From contig JBQCHY010000080.1 of the NCBI GenBank assembly GCA_051954235.1, positions 8,800 to 72,799 of the forward strand: 64,000 bases of DNA. Direction: 5' to 3'. The stretch is from 62-47 sp051954235. GTDB lineage: Bacteria > Pseudomonadota > Alphaproteobacteria > Rhizobiales > Xanthobacteraceae. The notes under the pieces were generated by a model, which saw only the letters and a list, made by a program, of their open reading frames with translations, did not search any database and was not told the origin of the DNA. The translations under genes were made by a program, and so were the position numbers. Positions 16,983 to 24,780 of the stretch are shown here, one piece after another (positions within the stretch are counted from its first letter, which is position 1; every line of letters begins with the position of its first letter).

Positions 16983-18044
16983 ATGAACAACGACGCCCGG
17001 CGCAGCGATGGCCCGGAGCCGCCCCGATCGCATCAGCGCGCCAACGGCCACGCGGCCGCGCCGATTGTTGCCGCCCCGGCGCTGGCCGGCGCGGGCGTTT
17101 ACGCCGCGCTCGATCTCGGCACCAACAACTGCCGCCTCTTGATCGCCTGCCCCGAAGGCGAGGGGTTCCGCGTGATCGATTCGTTTTCGCGGATCATCCG
17201 GCTTGGCGAAGGCATTTCCTCCACCGGCCGTATCAGCGAGGCGGCGATCGGCCGAGCCATCTCGGCGCTGAGCGTCTGTCGCGACAAGATGCGTCATCGC
17301 AACGCCCAGCGGCTGCGGCTGATCGCGACGGAAGCCTGCCGCGCGGCCTCCAACGCCGAGGCGTTCCGCGACCGCGTCGCCACGCAGACCGGCATCGCGC
17401 TCGAAGTCATCAACCGCGAGACCGAGGCGTCGCTGGCCGTGGTCGGCTGCTCGCCGCTGGTCGACCCGCAAGGCACCGGCGCGATCCTGTTCGATATCGG
17501 CGGCGGTTCCAGCGAACTGGTGCGGATCGATCGCAACGGCGGCGCGCCGCGCGTCGAGGGCTGGATGTCGATCCCGCTTGGCGTCGTGACGCTGGCGGAG
17601 CGGTTCGGCGGCAAGGACGTCAGCGCCGATGTCTACGCGCGAATGGTGCAGGAAGTCTCCCGCCACGTCGCGCCGTTTGCGGCAGAGCACGGCGGCAATC
17701 TCGAGACGATGCATCTGCTCGGTACTTCGGGAACCGTGACCACGCTGGCCGGCATCCACCTGCGGTTGCCGCGCTACGATCGTCGCCGCGTCGACGGGCT
17801 CTGGATGAACGACGGCGAGATCACCTCCGCGATCTCCACCTTGCTCGGCATGAGCTATCAGGAGCGCGCCAACAACAACTGCATCGGCTTCGAGCGCGCC
17901 GATCTGGTGCTGGCGGGCTGCGCCATCCTCGACGCCATCCGCGATGCGTTCCCGCTGCCGCGCCTGCGCGTCGCCGATCGCGGCCTGCGTGAGGGCATGC
18001 TGGTGGAAATGATGCGCGAGGACGGCGCTATCGGCGCGGCGTGA
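16983..18044 (+). CDS. ppx: Exopolyphosphatase / pppGpp phosphohydrolase family protein
   Basis: A 353-residue member of the Ppx/GppA actin-like ATPase family. Motifs are YAALDLGTNNCRLLIA (phosphate 1), ATEACRAASN, a Glu in INRETEASLAVVG, LFDIGGGSSELV (phosphate 2) and LGTSGTVTTLAGIHL. It is shorter than E. coli Ppx (513) and lacks the long C-terminal domain, as is usual for the alphaproteobacterial single-unit form. GTG 16935 is an alternative start; ATG 16983 is preferred because GAGACAGG precedes it. It lies 41 bases upstream of rlmE, a pairing familiar from Rhizobiales. Confidence 0.9.
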   Translation: MNNDARRSDGPEPPRSHQRANGHAAAPIVAAPALAGAGVYAALDLGTNNCRLLIACPEGEGFRVIDSFSRIIRLGEGISSTGRISEAAIGRAISALSVCRDKMRHRNAQRLRLIATEACRAASNAEAFRDRVATQTGIALEVINRETEASLAVVGCSPLVDPQGTGAILFDIGGGSSELVRIDRNGGAPRVEGWMSIPLGVVTLAERFGGKDVSADVYARMVQEVSRHVAPFAAEHGGNLETMHLLGTSGTVTTLAGIHLRLPRYDRRRVDGLWMNDGEITSAISTLLGMSYQERANNNCIGFERADLVLAGCAILDAIRDAFPLPRLRVADRGLREGMLVEMMREDGAIGAA

Positions 18045-18085
18045 GTGGCCTATCGCTTGTCGCGTTTTCGAGATAAGCAACCGCC

Positions 18086-18766
18086 ATGGCAAAGGACACA
18101 ACCGGACGCCTCCACGTCACCGTCAAGAGCGCCGGCAAACGCAAGCTGTCGTCGAAGCTCTGGCTGGAGCGGCAGCTCAACGATCCGTATGTCGCGCAGG
18201 CGAAGCGGGACGGCTGGCGTTCGCGCGCCGCCTACAAGCTGATCGAGATGGACGACAAGTACCGGCTGTTGAAGCCGGGGCAGGTGGTGATCGATCTCGG
18301 CGCGGCTCCCGGCGGCTGGAGCCAGGTCGCCGCGCGCAAGGTCGGTTCGCTCGAAGGCAAAGGCAGGGTGGTGGCGATCGATCTGCTGGAGATGCCGGAA
18401 ATTCCCGGCGTCACCTTCACCCAGCTCGATTTCATGGACGATAAGGCACCGGAGATTCTGCGCGAGATGATCGGCGGCGGCGCCGACGTGGTGATGTCGG
18501 ACATGGCCGCCAATACCACCGGTCATCGCAAGACCGATCAGCTGCGCATCGTCGGCCTCGTGGAAACCGCCGCTGCCTTCGCCGCCGAAGTGCTGAAGCC
18601 GGGTGGCACCTTCATCGCAAAAGTATTCCAGAGCGGCGCGGACGCCGACCTGCTGGCACAGGTGAAGCGTGACTTTGTCACCGTGCGCCATGTCAAGCCG
18701 GCTGCAAGTCGTCAGGATTCGTCGGAGCGCTATCTATTGGCGACCGGCTTTCGCGGCGGCGTGTAG
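18086..18766 (+). CDS. rlmE: 23S rRNA 2'-O-ribose methyltransferase (U2552), RlmE/RrmJ
   Basis: A 226-residue SAM-dependent rRNA methyltransferase, which modifies U2552 in the ribosomal A loop. Motifs are RSRAAYKLIEMDDKYRLL with the catalytic Lys, VIDLGAAPGGWSQVAA (SAM motif I), SDMAANTTGHRKTDQLR (catalytic Asp) and PGGTFIAKVFQSG (catalytic Lys). All K-D-K elements expected for RrmJ are in place. The N-terminal RKLSSKLWLERQLNDPYV is typical. It sits behind ppx. R2 begins five bases after its stop. Confidence 0.94.
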   Translation: MAKDTTGRLHVTVKSAGKRKLSSKLWLERQLNDPYVAQAKRDGWRSRAAYKLIEMDDKYRLLKPGQVVIDLGAAPGGWSQVAARKVGSLEGKGRVVAIDLLEMPEIPGVTFTQLDFMDDKAPEILREMIGGGADVVMSDMAANTTGHRKTDQLRIVGLVETAAAFAAEVLKPGGTFIAKVFQSGADADLLAQVKRDFVTVRHVKPAASRQDSSERYLLATGFRGGV

Positions 18767-18770
18767 TAGT

Positions 18771-18855
18771 TTCCGGGCTTGTCCCAGCCATCCACGTCTT
18801 AGCGCACAGAATGTCAGCAAGAACGTAGATGCCCGGCACAAGGCCGGGCATGACG
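18771..18855. repeat. Dispersed palindromic repeat, family R2 (degenerate)
   Basis: TTTCCGGGCTTGTCCCAG, CCATCCACGTCTTAGCG and, on the right, GAACGTAGATGCCCGGCA then AAGGCCGGGCATGACG. It has more mismatches than the other copies. It lies between two converging genes (rlmE and the MBL gene). Confidence 0.75.
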
Positions 18856-18899
18856 AGAGCTATCGACGCGTGGCCATCCAGTCTCAGCGCGACCTTATT

Positions 18900-19721
18900 T
18901 TAGACTCCACTCAGCACGATCACCGTCGGCGTCTTCGGCAGGCTACCAGCGGAAATCTGGAAGAACGGCTCGCTGCGGCGGTCGATGGCGAACTGGCCGC
19001 GCAGGCGATCGAGCAAATCCGACAGCGGCGTGCCGAAGCGGTGCATCGGTAGCACGATGGACGCGCGCAGCCGCCGCACGATCTCCGATATGCCGTCGAG
19101 CGACATGGTGTAGGTGCCGTCGATCGGCACCATGACGATGTCGAGCCGGCCGATGGCGGCGATGTGGCTGTCGTCGAGCGGGTGATGCAGATGCCCGAGA
19201 TGGCCGATGCACAGACCCGCCACCTCGAAGATGAAGATCGAGTTGCCGTTGGGGATCATCGCGACATTGGCGCCGTCCTCGTAAAGCGAGCGGCGGATAT
19301 CGGTGGGCACGTTGCGGATGAAGACGTCGCTCACCCTGAGTGCGTGTTTCGCGGCTTCGCCGTTCTCGCCCCAGCCGTGCAGCACGTATTTGATGCGCGG
19401 ATCGGGATTGAGCGTGTAATGCGTCGTGTGCGCCCGGTTCATGGTGACGACGTCCGGCAGGCCGCCGGTGTCGTAGGTGCCGGTGTAGTCGGTGGCGATA
19501 CGCACGCCGTCCGGCGTCTCGATCACATAGGTCGAATGCCCGGCATAGCGGATGGTGACTTCATCGGCACGCGCGGCGGTGCGGATGCTGGCGTAGACGA
19601 CGTGAGGAAGCATCTGCGCCATCGCGAGGCACTGGCTCGCCGGCGGACGCTCGGCGGCTTGGCCGGTCGCAGAGCCGAACGCGATCATCAGGAGAGCCGC
19701 GAACCACCACAGTCGCGCCAT
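18900..19721 (-). CDS. Secreted metallo-beta-lactamase-fold (UlaG-like) protein
   Basis: A 273-residue protein with a signal peptide (hydrophobic WWFAALLMIAFGSATG, then AAERPP). The body resembles the UlaG branch of the MBL fold: RYAGHSTYVIETPDGVRIATDY, then GLCIGHLGHLHHPLDD and SIVLPMHRFGTPLS. The canonical HxHxDH is changed: the corresponding place reads MNRAHTTHYT, so the first His looks replaced by Arg and the Asp by Thr. Metal binding may be partial. Substrate unknown; a periplasmic location is inferred from the signal. It is transcribed away from the DHA2 exporter gene's 3' end, with a 72-base gap between them. Confidence 0.72.
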   Translation of the reverse strand: MARLWWFAALLMIAFGSATGQAAERPPASQCLAMAQMLPHVVYASIRTAARADEVTIRYAGHSTYVIETPDGVRIATDYTGTYDTGGLPDVVTMNRAHTTHYTLNPDPRIKYVLHGWGENGEAAKHALRVSDVFIRNVPTDIRRSLYEDGANVAMIPNGNSIFIFEVAGLCIGHLGHLHHPLDDSHIAAIGRLDIVMVPIDGTYTMSLDGISEIVRRLRASIVLPMHRFGTPLSDLLDRLRGQFAIDRRSEPFFQISAGSLPKTPTVIVLSGV

Positions 19722-19793
19722 GCATGCGTCTCCGTGCCATCAGCCTGGCGCCAAGCAAACCACGCCACTCGCACGGTCGCAACAGCGTTCGGA

Positions 19794-21263
19794 TCAGCCC
19801 AGCTTCTGATCGCGCGCGGTGGCGGTTTCGCGGGCGGCTTCTTCCTCCGCCTCCGCTTCGCGCGGCGGGGTGACGACAACGACCTGACGCCCGGACACCT
19901 GATAGCCGGCATCGACCGGCATGCGGAAGAAGAACCAGCCCGAGAGCGCGGCGAAAATACCGACGATCACGAAGGCCGGGCCGAATTCCTTGGCGGTGAG
20001 TTCGCTGGCATGTCCCAGCATCATGGTCGCTTCCACCGAGAACGCGCCGATGGCGACCCCCGCCGACACCGACAGTTGCTGCGCGACGCTGACCAGCGTG
20101 GTGGCGCGGCTCATCTTCTCCGGCTCGATGTCGGCATAGGCCAGCGTGTTGAGCGCGGTGAACTGCAACGAGCGGAAGAAGCCCCCGACGATCAGGATGA
20201 TCACGATCAGCAGGAGCGGCGTCGTAACGGTGAACAGCGCGCAGGCCGCGAGGAAGACGGCGCTGACCAGCGCATTCACTGACATGATGTTGCGGAAGCC
20301 GAACGCGCGGATGATGCGCGCCGCCAGGGTCTTCATGCCCATCGAGCCGAGCGCCGAGGTAAACGTCACAAGGCCCGACTTGAACGGCGACAGCCCGAAG
20401 CCGAGTTGCATCAAGAGCGGCAGCAGGAATGGCAGCGCGCCGATGCCGAGCCGAAACAGAAAGCCGCCCATGACGCTGGCGTACATCGTCGGATGCCGCA
20501 TCAGGCTGAAATCCAGCACCGGGCTGTCGGTACGCTTGGCATGGCGAACGTAGAGCACGGTGAACAGCACGCCGCCGCCGATCAGCGCCACCAGCGCCGG
20601 CCACGGCATCAGCCCGAGTCCCGCGACCGAAAGGCCGAAGGCAAGGCCGCCGAGACCGAGACCGGACAGCACCATGCCGACGAGGTCGAAGCGGTCCGGG
20701 TTCTCGCTGCGGATCGGATCGATGTAGCGCTGCGCCATCACGATGCCGACGACGCCGATCGGAATGTTGATCAGGAAGATCCAGTGCCACGAGAAATAAG
20801 TGGTGATGAAGCCGCCGAGCGGCGGGCCGATCACCGGCCCGATCAGCGCCGGCACCGTCACCCAGGCCATGGCGTTGACCAGTGCGCTCTTGTCGATGGA
20901 ACGCAGCAGTACCAGCCGCCCCACCGGCGTCATCATCGCGCCGCCGAGGCCCTGCACCACGCGCGCGATCACGAAGTCGTTGATCGAGGAGGAGATGGCG
21001 CAGCCGATCGAGCCGATCATGAACACCGCAATCGCCGCGCTGAACACCTTGCGGGCGCCGAAGCGATCCGCGGTCCAGCCCGAGGCCGGAATGAACACCG
21101 CCAGCGACAGCAGGTAGGAGGTGATCGCCAGCTTCAGCGTCAGCGGGCTGGTGCCGATGTCGGACGCGATCGCCGGCAGCGAGGTGGCGATCACCGTCGA
21201 GTCCATGTTTTCCATGAACAGGGCCGTCGCCACGATCAGCGGGATCACGCGTTCTTTGTTCAT
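19794..21263 (-). CDS. DHA2-family (14-TM) major facilitator drug exporter
   Basis: A 489-residue membrane protein with about 14 hydrophobic spans, the DHA2 (EmrB/QacA-like) number. MENMDSTVIATSLPAI in helix 1 carries the Asp typical of drug/H+ antiporters, and GWTADRFGARKV after helix 2 is MFS motif A. The C-terminal tail is charged and Glu/Ala-rich. It should expel organic compounds in exchange for protons; the substrate cannot be told. No emrA-type adaptor or regulator is adjacent. Confidence 0.88.
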   Translation of the reverse strand: MNKERVIPLIVATALFMENMDSTVIATSLPAIASDIGTSPLTLKLAITSYLLSLAVFIPASGWTADRFGARKVFSAAIAVFMIGSIGCAISSSINDFVIARVVQGLGGAMMTPVGRLVLLRSIDKSALVNAMAWVTVPALIGPVIGPPLGGFITTYFSWHWIFLINIPIGVVGIVMAQRYIDPIRSENPDRFDLVGMVLSGLGLGGLAFGLSVAGLGLMPWPALVALIGGGVLFTVLYVRHAKRTDSPVLDFSLMRHPTMYASVMGGFLFRLGIGALPFLLPLLMQLGFGLSPFKSGLVTFTSALGSMGMKTLAARIIRAFGFRNIMSVNALVSAVFLAACALFTVTTPLLLIVIILIVGGFFRSLQFTALNTLAYADIEPEKMSRATTLVSVAQQLSVSAGVAIGAFSVEATMMLGHASELTAKEFGPAFVIVGIFAALSGWFFFRMPVDAGYQVSGRQVVVVTPPREAEAEEEAARETATARDQKLG

Positions 21264-21418
21264 TGCACCGTGCGGGGATGAGAGCGGCTGGACGAAAGCT
21301 GGGCCTTTAGCATCCTCCGTGGATTGCGACCATTGTACAATCCGGAATACGTCCTAGATGCTGGCTGCGAAGGTACGCCGCATGGTGCGGGGCTGGCCTG
21401 TCTGACGGAGTTCCGACG

Positions 21419-21742
21419 ATGATCTATGTCCTCGCCGCTCTTCTTCCGCCGCTCGGTCTGCTGTTCAACGGCCAGCCGTTCTCGGCGATCTTCAACGTCC
21501 TGCTACTCGTGGTCTGTCTGATCTTCGGGATGATCTTCCACGTCCTGCTGTTTGTCCCGTCGGCCCACGCCATCCTGGCGGTCTACATGAAGCGGGAGGA
21601 TCGCAAGCATCGTGAGATGGTCGAGGCGATCCGGCAGCACGGCCCACCGCCCGGCTACCCGCGCGAGGACATGGCGGGCGTGGTGTGCGCCTTACCGAAA
21701 CAGCCGCGACAGCCAATCAGCGGGGCCCGGCGGCGGCGGTAA
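21419..21742 (+). CDS. Small two-helix membrane protein, Pmp3/YqaE-like
   Basis: A 107-residue protein. Two hydrophobic helices occupy about residues 1-16 (IYVLAALLPPLGLLFNG) and 22-55 (FNVLLLVVCLIFGMIFHVLL). This layout, with ALLPPLGLL and a short turn, resembles the Pmp3/UPF0057 family of small membrane proteins linked to salt and membrane stress in other organisms. It has a longer polar tail (KREDRKHREMVEAI onward). Its last 51 bases overlap the 3' end of the convergent SGNH gene, so an antisense relation exists. Family assignment is by pattern only. Confidence 0.6.
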   Translation: MIYVLAALLPPLGLLFNGQPFSAIFNVLLLVVCLIFGMIFHVLLFVPSAHAILAVYMKREDRKHREMVEAIRQHGPPPGYPREDMAGVVCALPKQPRQPISGARRRR

Positions 21743-23236
21743 CGGGCGCGGCGGCGCGGAGCGGCGTTGCTGCGGCGAGGCGTCGCCGAAGCGCTGATCG
21801 TTGGTGCGGACGATGATGTGCTGCCGTTTCGGCTTCTCGCCTGGCCGTGCGGCAGTGGCCGGCGCGCCGTTCGCGGGCGTCACCGCCGCGACCACCGGCT
21901 CGCCGGCGCGTTCGCGCGCAACCTCGCGGCGCGGCCATGCAGCGTCATCGGCGCGGCCGGGCGGTGGCGTCAGCGCGTCGCCCTTCACCAGCGTCTTCGC
22001 CACCAGCGGATCGACCGATGCCGGCCGCACATTGGCGGCGCCGAGCAATTCATCGGTGCCGACCGAGGAGGCGACCAGCGGAATCACCGGGCCGGCGATC
22101 GGGCGCGGCGCAGGCAAGCCCGGCTTGGCTTCGGCGTCCGGCGTGCCGGGCTCGGTGGGAATTTCGATGGTGGTCGGGCGTCCCGCCAGCACGCGGGTGA
22201 TTTCGCGTTCGACGTAATGCGCCAGTTTGCGCGCGCCGGCCTTGGTGAAATAGACGCCATCACTCGAACGCAGACGGCGAATTTGGCCTTCGAAGTCGGG
22301 GCCTTGTGCGAGATAGCGGCCGGACTCGTCGACGAAGCCATCCCATAGGTCGACATAAGTAATGCCGGCGCGGCCGGCGGCATCACGATAGAGCGAGTTG
22401 AGGTAGAGCGCGTCCGAGGTCGATTTGGTGCCGCGGATCGAGGGCAGGCCGACCCACAGCACCGGCACGTTTTTGCTTTTCAGCACCGCGATCGTCTCGT
22501 CGATCTTCTTGCTGTAGAGTTCGCCCCAGCGTTCGTCGCGGAACTGATGGACGCCGTGCGCGCCGCGCGCACCTTTCTCGGGCGCCGCGATCTGCAAGTC
22601 GGAATCGTCGTCGTCGTTCGGTTTGGTGTCCGCTGTTTTCTTGTCGTCGGCTTTGCCGTCGGCTTTCTTGTCGGCGCCGGCGGTTTCCCGGATCGGCATG
22701 CGATCGTGCAGACCGAGCATCATCACGATCACTTCGGGCTTTTCGGTCGCGAGGATTTCCTTCGCCGCGGCTGCCCAGTCGGACGGCTCGCCCTTGGGCT
22801 GATAGCGGATCAGCCCGGACACCGTCTTGAATTTGCGGATCACGCCGAGTTCCGGCGTTTCGCTCAGCGCATCCTCGAGGCCGTAGCCGAGCCAGTCGGC
22901 CATGGCGTCGCCGAGCACCAGTACGTTACGTTCGGCCGGGACCTCGCGCTTTTCCGGCGGCGGCGCGCGGGAGAAGTCCTGCCGCTCCACCGGGCGCTGC
23001 TGTTGCGGCGGCGGGCGCTGCTCGAACGGCGAGAAGAACGGATTGCTGAAGAAGCCGCCGCCACCACCGCCGCGCGGCTGATGCCGTTGCGGCTGCTGCG
23101 GGCCGCCGCCGAAGAACGGGAAGAACTGCGCCGACGCAGGCGCTGCGATGGCGAACAGTATCAACCCCGCGACAGCGAGCACGCCGAGCATGCTTCGGTC
23201 GCGTAACAGGCGTCGCAGGTGTTTCAGCTTCGACAT
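21692..23236 (-). CDS. SGNH-hydrolase-fold (DUF459-like) protein, catalytic residues replaced
   Basis: A 514-residue protein. An N-terminal signal/anchor (MLGVLAVAGLILFAIAAPAS, about 16-35) is followed by a Gly/Pro/Gln/Phe-rich linker (to about 100), an SGNH-like domain (about 103-350) and a disordered Pro/Ala tail. The blocks are recognisable but altered. Block I is VLGDAMADWL, with Ala111 where the nucleophilic Ser should be. Block III is MLGLHD, with His177 for Asn. Block V is DGVYFTKAG, with Tyr329 for the catalytic His. It is probably a periplasmic, membrane-anchored pseudoenzyme that binds rather than hydrolyses. Confidence 0.75.
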   Translation of the reverse strand: MSKLKHLRRLLRDRSMLGVLAVAGLILFAIAAPASAQFFPFFGGGPQQPQRHQPRGGGGGGFFSNPFFSPFEQRPPPQQQRPVERQDFSRAPPPEKREVPAERNVLVLGDAMADWLGYGLEDALSETPELGVIRKFKTVSGLIRYQPKGEPSDWAAAAKEILATEKPEVIVMMLGLHDRMPIRETAGADKKADGKADDKKTADTKPNDDDDSDLQIAAPEKGARGAHGVHQFRDERWGELYSKKIDETIAVLKSKNVPVLWVGLPSIRGTKSTSDALYLNSLYRDAAGRAGITYVDLWDGFVDESGRYLAQGPDFEGQIRRLRSSDGVYFTKAGARKLAHYVEREITRVLAGRPTTIEIPTEPGTPDAEAKPGLPAPRPIAGPVIPLVASSVGTDELLGAANVRPASVDPLVAKTLVKGDALTPPPGRADDAAWPRREVARERAGEPVVAAVTPANGAPATAARPGEKPKRQHIIVRTNDQRFGDASPQQRRSAPPRPLPPPPGPADWLSRLFR

Positions 23237-23390
23237 GCGCTCGTTCGCCAGAATGATACAGCCACCATAGCGGTCAAATCGGGCCGGAACCGGGCAGCGT
23301 GCCGGTTCCGGCGGACCATAAGGGGGCGGGACGGCCGATCGTCAAGACCGTCGCTCATATCTTTCCGGGGAACGGTGAATGCGCGGCGGC

Positions 23391-24302
23391 TCAGGCTCCG
23401 GCGAGAGCCATTTCCGTCGTCATCCTGCGCTCGATCCGCCCTGCCAGGTCGTCGCTGACCGGCACCATCGGCAATCGCACCTCCGGGCTGTCGATCAGGC
23501 CTTGCCGCCATAGCCAATGCTTGATCGGCGCGGGGCTCGGCTCGGCGAACAGCAGGCGCGGCAGATCGGCGATGATGCTCCAGGCGGCGAGCGCGGCGGG
23601 CTGGTTGCCGGCGCGAATGTGCCCTGCGACCTGCGCGAAGGAGGCGGTTTCGACATGGGCGGAGGCGAGAATGCCGCCGTCCGCACCTTGTGTCAGCGCG
23701 CTGTAGAACAGCGCGTCCTCGCCGGTCAGCACCGCGAAACTGGGTGGCCGACGACAGAGCAGATCGACCGATAGCAAGGTATCGGCCGAGCAGTCCTTCA
23801 GTCCGACGATGTTGGCGCGTTCGGCGAGCCGCAGCATCACATCGTTGCCGATGTTCACCGCCGTCCGGTACGGGATGTTGTAGAGCATGATCGATCGCGA
23901 CGTGGCCTCGCTCAGTGCCGCGAAGTGCAGGTACAGTCCCTGCTGCGAGGGGCGCGTGTAGAACGGTGCTGAAATCAGATAGCCATCGATCGGCCAAGCC
24001 TCTGTGCGCGCGATCGTCGCCGCGACCTTGCGGGTGTCGCTGCCGGCAAGCCCGAGATAGATCGGCATCGGCCGTCGCGCGGCGTGCAATTCAGCGGCAC
24101 AGATCGACGCCAGCCGCTCGGCTTCGATCTCGTCGAGCACGAGGCCTTCGCCGGTGGTGGCGCCGAGGATCAGGCCATCGATGGCGGTCATCGCGTAGTG
24201 ACGCACCAGCCGGCGCAGCGAGGCGACGTCGAGATTGCCGTCGCGAAATGGCGTGATCAGCGGCAACCACAAGCCGGACGGTCTTTGATGGATGACAGTC
24301 AT
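23391..24302 (-). CDS. DapA/NanA-family aldolase (dihydrodipicolinate synthase-like)
   Basis: A 303-residue class I aldolase of the DHDPS/NAL family. It has the pyruvate-binding GATTGEGLVLDEIEAERL, the catalytic Tyr in YNIPYRTAVN and the Schiff-base Lys in VGLKDCSAD. Length matches the family. It could be a 4-hydroxy-tetrahydrodipicolinate synthase or one of the many catabolic relatives; the residues visible do not settle this, and no lysine-pathway gene adjoins. ATG 24302 is chosen over the upstream in-frame start because AGGAG stands eight bases before it. Confidence 0.82.
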   Translation of the reverse strand: MTVIHQRPSGLWLPLITPFRDGNLDVASLRRLVRHYAMTAIDGLILGATTGEGLVLDEIEAERLASICAAELHAARRPMPIYLGLAGSDTRKVAATIARTEAWPIDGYLISAPFYTRPSQQGLYLHFAALSEATSRSIMLYNIPYRTAVNIGNDVMLRLAERANIVGLKDCSADTLLSVDLLCRRPPSFAVLTGEDALFYSALTQGADGGILASAHVETASFAQVAGHIRAGNQPAALAAWSIIADLPRLLFAEPSPAPIKHWLWRQGLIDSPEVRLPMVPVSDDLAGRIERRMTTEMALAGA

Positions 24303-24780
24303 TGCAAGTCTCCTGTTCGAGCCGCGAACGGGAGACACATGTCGATTGCCCCGTCCGAACCGGCGGGGTGAGGGTGGTCTGTGCGAAAGCTTGAGAAATT
24401 ACGCGCGCAGACAGCCCGCCCCGTAAAGGGCGGCACGTTTGTCGGCCATGGAAATCGTGCGCGTCATGCCTCGCTCATGCGCTTCGGCTTGGATGGAGTC
24501 AAGTGACCGCATCATCGTGCCAGCGCCACCCGGTTCGGCCGCCGTCAGGCGGCGGTTTCGATAGGGATGCCGCCACCCCGCCGCAAGGGGCGCAATCGCG
24601 CGGGATAAGCGGTCCTGCATTGCGGCAAAAGCCTTTGAAACGCTGGGACACCGTGCTATCGACCACCGCCAATCCCTCGTAATGGGTTCCCGATTCCACG
24701 GCGACGCGCCGCCTTTGCGTCACCGAACGGACGCTCATTCCGGGTAAGCCGGCGGCAAAGGGCCGTGAATGGAGTTGGCG
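24303..24780. other. 478-base gap upstream of guaB
   Basis: I find no convincing gene in this stretch. An open frame on the reverse strand (24399-24620) lacks a ribosome binding site and family features. A short GC hairpin (GCCGCC-GTCA-GGCGGC, 24538-24553) and a possible promoter at 24635-24662 are the only local structures. The length suggests a long guaB leader or lost DNA. Confidence 0.5.
24635..24662 (+). promoter_or_regulatory. Possible sigma-70 promoter for guaB
   Basis: TTGAAA at 24635-24640 and TATCGA at 24657-24662 are separated by 16 bases. The -35 box is close to consensus; the -10 box is weak. If used, the leader would be about 110 bases. Confidence 0.25.
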
